DNA of 64,000 nt. Source: Uloborus plumipes. Lineage: Eukaryota; Arthropoda; Arachnida; Araneae; Uloboridae. How positions within the stretch are numbered: position 1 is the stretch's first letter; each line of letters starts with the position of its first letter. Of this stretch, positions 12,488 through 22,304 are shown one piece after another. The notes beneath the pieces are model-generated. The model did not search any database. It was not told the origin of the DNA and worked only from the letters and a program-made list of their open reading frames with translations. The DNA lies in contig JAXGGA010002847.1 in assembly GCA_038373865.1 (NCBI GenBank), forward strand, positions 1-64,000, written 5' to 3'. Position numbers and translations under genes: made by a program.

Positions 12488-12886
12488 GGTCTGAAATGTT
12501 ATTAACTAAAGTGCTCCAGTACGTGTAGGTATTAAAAATATTTTCGAAGGTGACACAGTATCAGCCAATAAGATGTGGAAAGCTTAAAATTATCAAAATA
12601 TATCTGCAGAACTGTAAGCAGGATGTATTACCTGTTAACTGTACAATGCCTATCCACTGTGGAGCCAGGCCTTCCTTCATTATCTTTTTCGAGGGATTAC
12701 ATTAAAGTCTTGTAATTAGAATTTCTGGTGAGTAATGAAATGATAAAACTCACTTTTTTCTTAAAATAATTCGAGGCTGCTTAATTAGTTGTTATAGAGC
12801 TTTAACAGACAATTTTATTAATGTTGGAGCAGAATTTCTAACATTGTTTGTTGAAAAAAAACTGCCTCTATACGGAAAGCTTTGTC

Positions 12887-14042
12887 GTTGGCTAAAACTT
12901 GCAGTTTTTGATTTCCAAGATTTGTTTCTAATTACAGATAAAAATTATGTTTATCAAATAAAATTGTTTTTACATTCTAGTCCTTATTTGAGAAACCTGT
13001 TCATTTGTGAAAATATACATAGTTCAGGAATAACACATAAAAAATTATAGTAGGAGAGAAGTAATGTAAAACATTTTTTAAAAAAATATGTAAACTGTCT
13101 TCATTGTACTTCTTTATTGTGGTGCCAGCTTAAGTTTTGGTTCAGTGGAAGAATCGTGTTAGAGCTATAAAATATTTTTTCTCCCAAGAAATTCTAAGGT
13201 GGTGTCTTTTAAGATATTCAACCTCAACCTTTCTTTAAAAAAGTGGTGTAGTATATCAATAGAAAGCTTTATTTTTTTTTCTTTACATTGGTTTTTGAAC
13301 GTTTATTCTACTGTAATTAGAAGAGAAGTTACAAGCATTTGCATGTTACAAGTTTTCTTGTTTTTTTTTTTTTTTTTTTTTGCACTTTTTAACGTTTTTT
13401 TTACAGTAATGTATTTTGCGTAATTTCAACAATACAAATAAAGAAATTTGCAGGATTACTTATTTTGCTGTATGTGTCCTTCACATCAAATTTCATTAAA
13501 ATCGAAAATGGTGATGTCGAAAAAATGACTGACTTAACATACGGAGTTCCTAATGTAAAACATGTAAACAATCCTGATTTTTTTTGAGTACTTTGCCGTT
13601 GCGGTGCCAACCTAAGTTTTGGTATAGTGGAAGTATAGTGTTGGAGCTATAAAATATATTTTTTTGAAGAAATTCTAAGGGGGCGTGTTTTGAGATATTC
13701 AAGGTCAAAAGTCACGGTGAATGACCTTGAAACCTTAACCTGTCGCAATAAAGTCGTGTAATATATCAAAAGAAAGCTCCATTCTTCAGCTTTGCAACGA
13801 CATTTAAGTTTTTATTCTGCCGTAATTAGGAGCAAAGTTACGGTCATTAGAATGTGACAACTTTTCGCTATTTTCGCACTTTTTGCGCTTTTTTACAGCC
13901 CTGTATTTCGTACAATTTTTACAATAAAAATCTAAAAATTTGCAAAATTACTTATCTTGCCATATGTGTTCTTCATACCAAATTTTGTGAAAATCGGAGA
14001 TGGTCGGGTCAAGAAGGTGATTGATCTGACGTGGAATTGCCC
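12887..14042 (-). repeat. Right arm of foldback 1
   Basis: Reverse complement of 7111-8258, from the TGGCTAAAACTTGCAG block to GACGTGGAATTGCCC at 14042. It has the same two diverged ~490-bp tandem units in mirrored order, with small differences such as a longer T run near 13362-13381. With the hAT removed, the loop between the arms would be only about 0.78 kb. Confidence 0.8.
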
Positions 14043-14898
14043 AAAAGAGAAGTGAGAAAATACCCATTACTTAATGACAAAAAATCAAGTGAAACAAGAA
14101 GTTCTGTCAAGAACTAAACGAGCCTACTTTCCCGTACATCGACATCGGCATTCTCGCATCTGATCATTATTCTCTTGATTATCTGAGACTTAAAATTATG
14201 TCAAACATACCTTTTTAGCACTTAGAGCTGATTTCGAAAAGCAAAATATACCCCTTCTCATCAGATGAAGTAGATCACGAAAAAAGTAATTAACGAATAA
14301 AATAATGTTTTGTCGCACCTTTTAAAGAGTGTAACTGTTCCTCCGTAGAAAAAATCCTCATGGTTTTCAAAAATAATAATAATAATAATAATAATAAAAT
14401 AAATAAATGAATAAATAAAAGTACAAAGAGCATCAAAACACATTTTATCAAAGAAAGAAAAAAAAAAAGAAAAAAAAAAAAGAAAAAAAAAACCTCGTCT
14501 GTTAATAAAATGTCTCGAATTTCACTTTTAATCTGTTGGCAGTTGTTAAATATAAATAAAGAATAAAATGTTCTCGTGAATAAAAAATTTTTGTTACAAA
14601 AAAAACATCGTCTGCCAAAAAAAAAATAATAATAAATAAAATAAAACAAATTTATAAATAAACAAAAATTCGTCTGCACAGTCAGTAATTTTTTTTTCTG
14701 AGCCTGCATTTCCGCCATGTTTGCGGAGTCGGAGTCGGAATCAGAGTCCTCATAGAAGATTACTCAGAAAAGTACGTTACAAACATTATTTATCAAAACC
14801 ATTTTCTTACAAAGTTAGTTTGAAGGAAATCCGACTTTAAGTTCAGGATCAACATTCAACTTAAATTCCCCGTAGACGCTAATGTTAATTTTTTTTTC

Positions 14899-15920
14899 TG
14901 AACGGTTCAATATTGAACGAAAAATGGTTCAAATCAAATAGCGAAATATGGGAATGCATGGGAAAGCCTCTCCGAGATCTTTTAAACAAAAAAAAGTTTA
15001 TTCCATTCGGATGGTTCACTCAAAAGTTATTAGGTGGGGAAAGGTTGCTTGAACGGTTCAATGTTGAAGGAAAAAGGGTTCAAATTGAAAATTTTAATAC
15101 GGTAATGAAGTATCCTTGCTGAGATCCTTCGAAGAAAAAAAAGTTTTTTTGAATCGGACTGTTCACTCAAAAGATATTAGGGGTGACAGCTTGATTGAGC
15201 GGTTCAATGTTGAACGAAAAATTGTTCAAATCGAAAATATAGATACGGGAATGAAGTATCATTGAAAAGATCTTTCGAACAAAAAAAAGTTTGTTCAAAT
15301 CGGATTGTTCACTCAAAAGTTAGCATCGCGGGACCGGTTGTTTGAACGGTTCAAAGTTGAACCAAAAATTGTCGAAATCAAAAAATCAAATATAGGAATG
15401 AGCTGCACTCGCTGAGATCTTTCGAACAAAAAAAAATTTATTCCATTCGGACGGTTCACTCAAAAGTTATTAGGTGGAGAAAGGTTGCTTAAACGGTTCA
15501 ATGTTGAACCAAAAGTGTTCAAATTGAAAATTTAAATACGGTAATAAAGTATCCTTGCCGAGATGCTTCAAACAATAAAAAGTTTGTTTAAATCGGACTG
15601 TTCATTCAAAAGTTATTAGGGGTGACAGCTTGATTGAGCGGTTCAATGTTGAACGAAAAATTGTTCAAATCGGAAATGTAAATACGGGAATGAAGTACCC
15701 TTGAAAAGTTCTTTCCAACAAAAAAAAGTTTGTTCAAATCGGGCTGTTCATTAAAAAGTTAGTATCGCGGGACCGGTTTTTTGAACGGCTCAAAGTTGAA
15801 CCAAAAATTGTTCAAATCAAAAAATCAAATATGGGAATGAGCTGTACTCGCCGAGATCTTTCTAATAAAAAAAAGTTTGTCCAAATCGGAATGTTCATTC
15901 AAAAGTTATTAGGGGGGGAC
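14899..15920 (+). repeat. Tandem array of ~147-bp units (7 units, copy A)
   Basis: Unit starts (CGGTTCAATGTTGAACG or variant) fall at about 14901, 15053, 15199, 15346, 15493, 15639 and 15784. Each unit has in order a GAACGGTTC and TTCAATGTTGAA palindromic core, a GGGAATGAAGTATCC block, GAGATCTTTCGAAC, an A-rich stretch, AATCGGACTGTTCACTC and AAAAGTTATTAGG. Alternate units differ consistently, suggesting a two-unit higher-order repeat. Confidence 0.8.
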
Positions 15921-15962
15921 AGACAGACCGACAGACCGACAGACCGACCGACCGACCGACGC
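15914..15962 (+). repeat. GACAGACC/GACC tetranucleotide run
   Basis: GACAGACAGACCGACAGACC followed by GACCGACC repeats closes the 147-bp array in copy A. The same run occupies the equivalent place in copy B (24123-24170), and a much shorter inverted version occurs in copy C (24571-24583). Confidence 0.85.
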
Positions 15963-16781
15963 ACAAATTCCCCATCTCAATACCCTACTTTCAAATTTTT
16001 AATTTTTCGATATTCATTTTACCTTTTTATTTTTTTAACTTGGCGATATTTTTTGGACTTGGCGATATTTTTTAGATGCATTAAGCTACTTTTGATATTT
16101 TTTTCGTCTTTCTTTTATTTTTAACGGGAAAGTAGGCTAAAAAGCAAAAGGTGGTCAACTAGCGAAATGCTCAAAATAAGCTTTCAGGTGAGGCTTTTAT
16201 AGTTCACTATCTCGTAAAATGTAATCATGTCAACAATTCCTGTCCTTTGCGAGATTTTTATTATTTCATTTAAAACTCGGCGGCATTACGGGAACATAGT
16301 TTCTTGGCGAGATCCGAAATATATAATGATGCTTCGGCTGCTTTACATTGTAATGGAACTTACAAATTATGACACGCTTTGCTGAGTTATTGATTGCTTG
16401 GCGAGATTGGAAACATATGTTTCATTACGCTTGTGTATTTACTTATTTTAATTGAGCTTTAAAAAAAGGATTTGACCTCTGGCTGAGTATGGATCGCTTG
16501 GCGAGAATAAAACTATCTAATGTTGTATAATAAAGTTTTAGTGAAATGTTTTGTGTTTTGATAAATACTTTCATTTTTAAATATAGTAAATTTTTCAAGA
16601 TTAGCGATAAATAGTTGAGTGTGTAGGTTATTTTACGTATTAATGAATTTTTTAAATTTATTTAAGTTATGACTTGCGTGTTTTATTTTTGACGGCGTAT
16701 TCAAAAAATTTTTGAATGCTTTTTGACTTTGAGGGTCTAAATTATTTGGCAAAGTAAGTAGGCACTGATTTTCTTTAAACC

Positions 16782-17813
16782 CCCGACACACAAAGGAAGG
16801 GGGGTTATGTATTTAACGTGTGTGTGTGTCTGTGTATCTGTCTGTGGCACTCTGCAGCCTAAACGGATGGACCGATTTTGAAAAAATTTTTTGTTCAAAA
16901 GGGGAGTTGAGTGTTCTTAGCTAGGTTGCGTCTTCGGATGGTATTAATCAACGAAGAGATTAATTAAAAACCTTTGAAAGGTTTTTCGAGATTTTAGCAG
17001 TGAAAACATACTTCAAAACTTAAAAAAATAGCACCAATTGAAAGAGAAAAATTTTCTGTGTCTGATATGATGTAATTGGATCTTCCATGAGTTATAGCGT
17101 TTTTTAGCAAATGCAGCTTAGCATTTATTCACGCAATCGGAACAGTTGTCATTGTTGGCAGACAAGGAAAGCAAATGGGCACAGGACATCTCCGCCGCAA
17201 CGTAGGACATTTCCGCCGGAAAATTTATCTCTAGCTTCCCCCTCATGAGACATCTCCGCCGCGTCTCTCCCCGCCATTTCTATACGACAGAACAAATTCG
17301 CCGATTGAGCTGGTAGACTGCAATATTTGGCGAAGTAAAATTGGCGCGTTTTAATTGTTAAGTCTGAATTGATTTGCACTACAATTGTGTTTTTATGACT
17401 TCTTTGCAATTTCCCTCCTAAGTAGTCCGGGCATAAATTCCATTTTTTAGATTAGGTCTTCATCGCCAAAAGAAGATGTGTCGCCAAGAATGAAAATTTT
17501 AAACAAGTAACACGTTTTAACCCTTGGAAATGGCGCGGCGGATTTGTCCTGTGCAAGGCAGAGGGGAGATAGGAGTCGCGGCGGAGATGTCCCATGCGGG
17601 AAAGAGGGTGATAAAATTTGCGGCGGAGATGTCCTGTTCCGAAGCAAATTCTAAATTTTTTTAAAAATGTTTATCAGTTGCCAGTTTCTATTTTTTTAAC
17701 AAATAAAATACTTGTAATTGATTTTATAGTTTAAGGCTTTTCAAAGGGCTTTCAATTTTCCCTCTTGATTCTGGTTTTGTTGACAAGCAAATTTAGTCGG
17801 GGGTTTTTAAAAA
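16782..17813 (+). mobile_element. AAACCCCCGA-ended transposon with nested MITE
   Basis: Left end TTTAAACCCCCGACACACAA and right end GTCGGGGGTTTTTAAA give a 10-bp inverted terminus. Just inside the left end come a GTGTGTGTCTGTGTATCTGT stretch and CCTAAACGGATGGACCGATT, a block I recognise from a family widespread in invertebrates. A separate MITE is inserted at 17177-17641. No transposase is visible. Confidence 0.55.
17177..17641. mobile_element. hAT-type MITE with GGACATCTCCGCCGC repeats
   Basis: Perfect 8-bp flanking duplication AAGCAAAT (17169-17176 and 17642-17649). The ends share ACAGGACATCTCCGCCGC in inverted orientation. The 15-mer GGACATCTCCGCCGC or a close variant recurs at least six times, forward in the left half (about 17184, 17205, 17249) and reversed in the right half (about 17526, 17578, 17619). 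An 8-bp duplication points to hAT mobilisation; the repeated GC-rich word looks like a subterminal binding-site array (inference). Confidence 0.75.
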
Positions 17814-17821
17814 TTTTAATT

Positions 17822-18141
17822 TAAGGCAGGGATTCAAGTGAAACACCATTGCAATCGCTTCGAATTGCAATCGCTACTGGAAGTGAATTACATTATCATC
17901 AACTTAACTTGGCACTGACGTCACTACGGCTGGAGCCAATAAGAGCTCACAAGCAGTCAGTGATCTCGTCTTATTCGCCAAGTAGGCTGTGACGTTTTTT
18001 CTAGCTCGTTTTTCATAGGCAAACGTCACGCAAACGTCACGCTGACGTCACGATGTTTTTATCAAGAAACGTTCTAATGTAATTCATTTCCAGTAGCGAT
18101 TGTAATTTGCGATCGCCTGTTTCACTTGAATTCCTGCCTTA
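17822..18141. mobile_element. MITE with TAAGGCAGG ends and CRE-like sites
   Basis: Inverted termini TAAGGCAGGGATTCAAGTG (17822) and CACTTGAATTCCTGCCTTA (ending 18141), followed inward by matching CAATCGCTACTGGAA / TTCCAGTAGCGATTG blocks (about 70-bp arms). The interior holds TGACGTCA twice (about 17917 and 18043), further ACGTCAC words at 18012-18040 and a GCCAATAAG box. No coding potential. The interior sites match CREB/ATF half- and full sites; activity is unknown. Confidence 0.7.
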
Positions 18142-18680
18142 GTTTTATATTTATTTTAGGTACAATAACAGCCACAATTTTGAAAACTCGATACGACCAC
18201 GAAAACATAGCGTTGCTGTAAATTCATTTCGCAAAATTTCTAGTATAATTGCAAACGGTACGGAAACATTGGCTACGCGTTTATTCAAAAAGATTAGCAC
18301 CAAAGCCATTGCAAAATGTCCATTAAAATAAAATAGTCCGAGAGCCAGGTGAAAATTTGGTTAATTATTTCTTCTCGATAGATAATTGGCCATACGCATC
18401 AGACAACAGTATCATAAAGCCCTATGATCGTCAGCTGCGGCACAGTGGAAGGGATAAGCAGTTGGAACCTCCCACGCTTGAAGAAAAAAAAAAAAAAAAA
18501 AATTCACTCATTTCCTCTCGCCTAAAAATTTACCAGATGATAGCTTATATGTAACTATTGATAAATATATACGTCAGCTGGCTGTATCTCGGTGGAAAAA
18601 TTGTTAGCTGATACTTTGAAGGTCGTTACGTAGAAGTTAGCTAGAAGCATTTACTGACTACACTGTTCGACAAAAAAAAA

Positions 18681-20321
18681 CCTTGAAAATGCTTCTGGTA
18701 TTTTGAAGGCTGATTCTTATGTAAAATGACCCCCTGAATCCGAATATGACCCCCGTTTTCCCCCATCACGTTCCAATTTTTTTTAAAACGCCCCCCTTTT
18801 TTTTCATTTTTCCTTAGTTTCAGGGCTATTATATTTTTTTTGGAGGGGAAAGGAGCCTTATATTCACCAATAAATTTTTTTGAAGGTCAAGAGAGACTCA
18901 AAGTTTAAAATCATGAGCACCGAGAAAACATCGGGGAACTTGGGGGGGGGGGGGGTGCGTGGCCCCCCAAAATATTTGAAAAATCACCAAAAACGATCTT
19001 TTTATTCTAGTTTCTTTAAAAAGACCTTTAAAACATTTTTTTCGATGCAGAACCAGAGTATAGGATCCGCTCCTATGGCTCCTGGGTCAGAAAAAATTTT
19101 CACGCTGTAAAATTTAAAAAAAAAATAAAATAATGCTTTAAAAATCGTACTTTGCACTCGAGTTTTAAAGCAGGTCTTCAGCCAAAAAAAAAAACAAAAT
19201 TGTGGCTGATTCTTATGTCAAATGACCCCCTATTTCCAAATATGACCTCAGTTTCCCCCCTCCACCCCCTCTTTCCAGAGAGTCCCCCCCCCCCAATTCA
19301 GAGTCATTTTACTAATTCGGAGGGGAAAAGTACATTACGTAACCCGTTAACATAATTCTAAAAGGCAACAGAGGTTCAAAGTTCAAAATCATGTACATGT
19401 GTACCAAAAATATAAACTATGGTGGTGTACCCCCCCCCCCCCAAAAAAAAAAAAAAAATCTTCTTTTCTTGTTTTTCTAAAAGACGTTTTAAACCTTTTT
19501 TTTTTTTTTTTGTGAAAAATCAGAGTATTGAATTTTCTTTTCTTTTTTTTGGGGGGGGGGGGGAGGGGGCAGGTATACCGCCCTAGTTTATATTTTTGGT
19601 ACACATGTACATGATTTTGAACTTTGAACCTCTGTTGCCTTTTAGAATTATGTTAACGGGTTACGTAATGTACTTTTCCCCTCCGAATTAGTAAAATGAC
19701 TCTGAATTGGGAGGGGGGGGACTCTCTGGAAAGAGGGGGTGGAGGGGGGAAACTGAGGTAATATTTGGAAATAGGGGGTCATTTGACATAAGAATCAGCC
19801 ACAATTTTGTTTTGTTTTTTTGGCTGAAGACCTGCTTTAAAACTCGAGTGCAAAGTGCGATTTTTAAAGCATTATTTTATTTTTTTCTTTAAATTTTACA
19901 GCGTGAAAATTTTTTCTGACCCAGGAGCCATAGGAGCGGATCCTATACTCTGGTTCTGCACCGAAAAAAATGTTTTAAAGGTCTTTTTAAAGAAACTAGA
20001 ATAAAAAGATCGTTTTTGGTGATTTTTCAAATATTTTGGGGGGCCACGCCCCCCCCCCCAAGTTCCCCGATTTTTTCTCGGTGCTCATGATTTTAAACTT
20101 TGAGTCTCTCTTGACCTCCAAAAAAATTTATTGGTGAATATAAGGCTCCTTTCCCCTCCAAAAAAAAATATAATAGCCCTGAAACTAAGGAAAAATGAAA
20201 AAAAAAGGGGGGCGTTTTAAAAAAAATTGGGACGTGATGGGGGAAAACGGGGTCATATTCGGATTCAGGGGGTCATTTTACATAAGAATCAGCCTTCAAA
20301 ATACCAGAAGCATTTTCAAGG
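18681..20321. mobile_element. Foldback 2: near-loopless hairpin element
   Basis: The left arm (18681 to about 19460) and right arm (about 19548 to 20321) are near-perfect reverse complements, from CCTTGAAAATGCTTCTGG at one end to CATTTTCAAGG at the other, with a loop of only about 85 bp around 19460-19547. Each arm contains two diverged tandem units of about 495 bp beginning GGCTGATTCTTATGT (18709 and 19203 on the left). G and C homopolymers (18941-18955, 19430-19442, 19551-19563) break the match slightly. Non-coding. Confidence 0.85.
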
Positions 20322-20779
20322 TTTTTAAAACCTCAAAACAACAAATAATATATTCAACCATCAAATAAAATTTCATGCCATGATGCATTTGCTGTATTTT
20401 TCACCAAAACATCTACTCTCAAGATTTAAACAATAGAAAATAATTGCAACGCTTAACGAAATTCACAAAAAATACTGAATGGGAATTTTATTGTCAGTTT
20501 GGTTTGTTTTCGCTAAATATATCAGATTAAAGTGAAAATAAAAAATCGCCAAGTAAATAAAACAGGACTTGGCTCATAAAAAGCTCTATCATGATGATAA
20601 TTCCATGTCAACTAAATTAAATAACTATTAAAGTTCCGTTATTTGTTGCCAATCTTTCACTCAATCATAATTATTTCGAATAATGTTTCATAATGAGGTA
20701 TTTATCCCATTTGTTATCGAAATATCAAATATCCAATGAGAATGTACAGATTATTGCTGCCCAGATGGCGCTTTTCTTT

Positions 20780-20958
20780 TCGGTGCAACATATTCTGCCC
20801 AAGTGGAGCACGAGTTCGATCGAAACGCAACCGAAAATGAAAAAGAGCCATTTTACGTTTCTGCCTTATTTTCTGCAGGGATGGTGGAGCAGGGCCCTTG
20901 GGCTCCTTCTCCACATTGACGTAAAGCAGAAACGTAAAATGGAGTAAATGGTGTTCCT
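20780..20958. mobile_element. Degenerate Harbinger-like MITE pieces
   Basis: GGGCTCCTTCTCCACATTGACGTAAAGCAG-type sequence (20909-20945) and a mirrored block with GAAACGCAACCGAAAATG (20822-20840) match the MITE at 4007-4150 only loosely. It may be a rearranged old copy. The four open frames that cross here on both strands are artefacts. Confidence 0.35.
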
Positions 20959-21090
20959 AAAGCTGGGGCTTGGCCGAGCCCGAAAATTTTGAAAACGATC
21001 CCTTCCGAGCCCGCGCGATATTGTCTCGGACCAAAATCTGAGCTCACCCGAGCCCAAGTGAAACTTTCTTGTATTAAAAACCCACTGTCC

Positions 21091-21388
21091 TAGAGCCGCT
21101 ATATAGACAGGCCGACGCATCAAGATTAAGTTTCACCACTTTGGATCCAATTCCTTAATTTTTACTTTCAAATTTTCATTGTTGCGGAGTAGGGTTACCA
21201 GAAAAAAGTTTTGGCACATTGCTAAGCTTTGCCAAATCCACGTGCCGCTAATAATTGCTCACAGTGAAAAATTTCCAAAACGCGATTACTGGCCAGAAAA
21301 GACAACCACTCAAACACACAAACACGCGCTGGATCCAAAGTGGTGAAACTTAATCTTGATACGCCGGCTCGTATATATAGGGGCCTTA
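21091..21388. mobile_element. hAT MITE, sister copy 1
   Basis: A 298-bp element with ~55-bp inverted ends (TAGAGCCGCTATATAGACAG.. and ..CTATATATAGG..CCTTA; inner block AAGTTTCACCACTTTGGATC) flanked by a perfect 8-bp duplication CACTGTCC (21083-21090 and 21389-21396). The 8-bp duplication fits hAT. Non-coding. Confidence 0.8.
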
Positions 21389-21452
21389 CACTGTCCAGGT
21401 CCCCTGCAGTCTGACATGATTTAATGAAATGTTAGTCCTAGGGGGTTCTCTC

Positions 21453-21720
21453 TAGAGCCGCTAAAGAGACAGGCCGACGCATAAAACTTAAGTTTCACCT
21501 ATTTTGGATCCAACTCATTTACTTTTACTTTCATTTTTCATTGTCGCAGAGCTAGGGTTACCAAAGCAAAGTTTCGGGACATTGCCAAACTTTGTAAAAT
21601 TCACGTGATAAGTTACCAAAAAGCGATAACTCGTCAGAAATGACAACCCCCAAACACGCGCTGGATCCAAAGTGGTCAAACTTAATCTTGATGCGTCTAC
21701 TCATCTATATAGGGTCCTTA
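21453..21720. mobile_element. hAT MITE, sister copy 2
   Basis: Same family as 21091-21388, beginning TAGAGCCGCTAAAGAGACAG and ending GGTCCTTA, flanked by GTTCTCTC (21445-21452) and ATTCTCTC (21721-21728), 7 of 8 identical. The two copies lie only 64 bp apart in the same orientation but have different target duplications, so they are independent insertions rather than a tandem duplication. Confidence 0.8.
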
Positions 21721-22098
21721 ATTCTCTCTAAATGGGTGGCATCCCTGAAGCTGAATTTCCTTAAAAAATTACGCAACTGAATTTTAACGTCATTATTAAT
21801 CAAAGGATTAATCATCAAGAATGTCACATTTCCCAAGAATGACATTGTATATCATTCAAGTCACTTTTTTCAAGAACGATAGTGTATATCATTCCTGTAA
21901 CATGATAAACTTTATTATTTCATGACATTCTATAATGCATAACTAAATTAACTATGTGGCTAGTTTTCTCATTCATGTCACATTTACCAAGAAGGAAATT
22001 GCGTACCATTCATGAACTTTGATAAACTTTATTATTACTGACATCACTAATGAATCATTAATGATTATCATTACTGATACTCACTAATGAATAACTTA

Positions 22099-22304
22099 TC
22101 TTACTACTATTATATATGCCAAAGTTTGTATGGATGGATGTATGGATGGATGTATGTATGGATGTATGTTTGTTCCTCTTTCACTCAAAAACTATTGAAT
22201 GGATTTTAATGAACCTTTTACCATAATGTAGCTTACACATCAGAATAACACATAGGATATCATTTATAACGATATTCGAAAAAGTTCGATTGGTAGCTCT
22301 TTTT
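22099..22304 (+). mobile_element. Helitron 5' terminal region (plus strand)
   Basis: Starts TCTTACTACTATTATATATG immediately after an A, then GCCAAAGTTTG, GGATGGATGTATGG repeats, TTGTTCCTCTTTCACTC and AAAAACTATTGAATGGATTT. This order is the standard look of arthropod Helitron 5' ends (established knowledge of the family). Helitrons start TC and insert between A and T, as seen. The body is interrupted at 22305 by another element; the matching 3' end may be at 28204-28234. Confidence 0.55.

Larger units (their letters stand above)
14078..16138 (+). mobile_element. 147-bp-array element, copy A
   Basis: Starts in the AACAAGAAGTTCTGTCAAG block (about 14093), carries AGCCTACTTTCCCGT at 14130, an A/T-rich segment, a CCGCCATGTTTGCGGAGTCGG block (14713), seven tandem ~147-bp units (14899-15920), a (GACAGACCGACC)n run, CTTGGCGATATTTT words and a terminal ACGGGAAAGTAGGCT (to 16138). 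Copies B (22305-24376) and C (24377-25845, inverted) share this order. No protein-coding frame is credible; the 142-residue frame at 14290-14718 is poly-T translation. Confidence 0.7.

Noticed and set aside
14290..14718. 142-residue minus-strand open frame
   Set aside because: It is translation of A-runs and (AAT)n as poly-F/L/I stretches inside copy A; no domain, and the equivalent frames in copies B and C differ.
14899..15920. CRISPR-like repeat array
   Set aside because: Units are ~147 bp with no short repeat/unique spacer alternation, and the context is a eukaryotic transposon.
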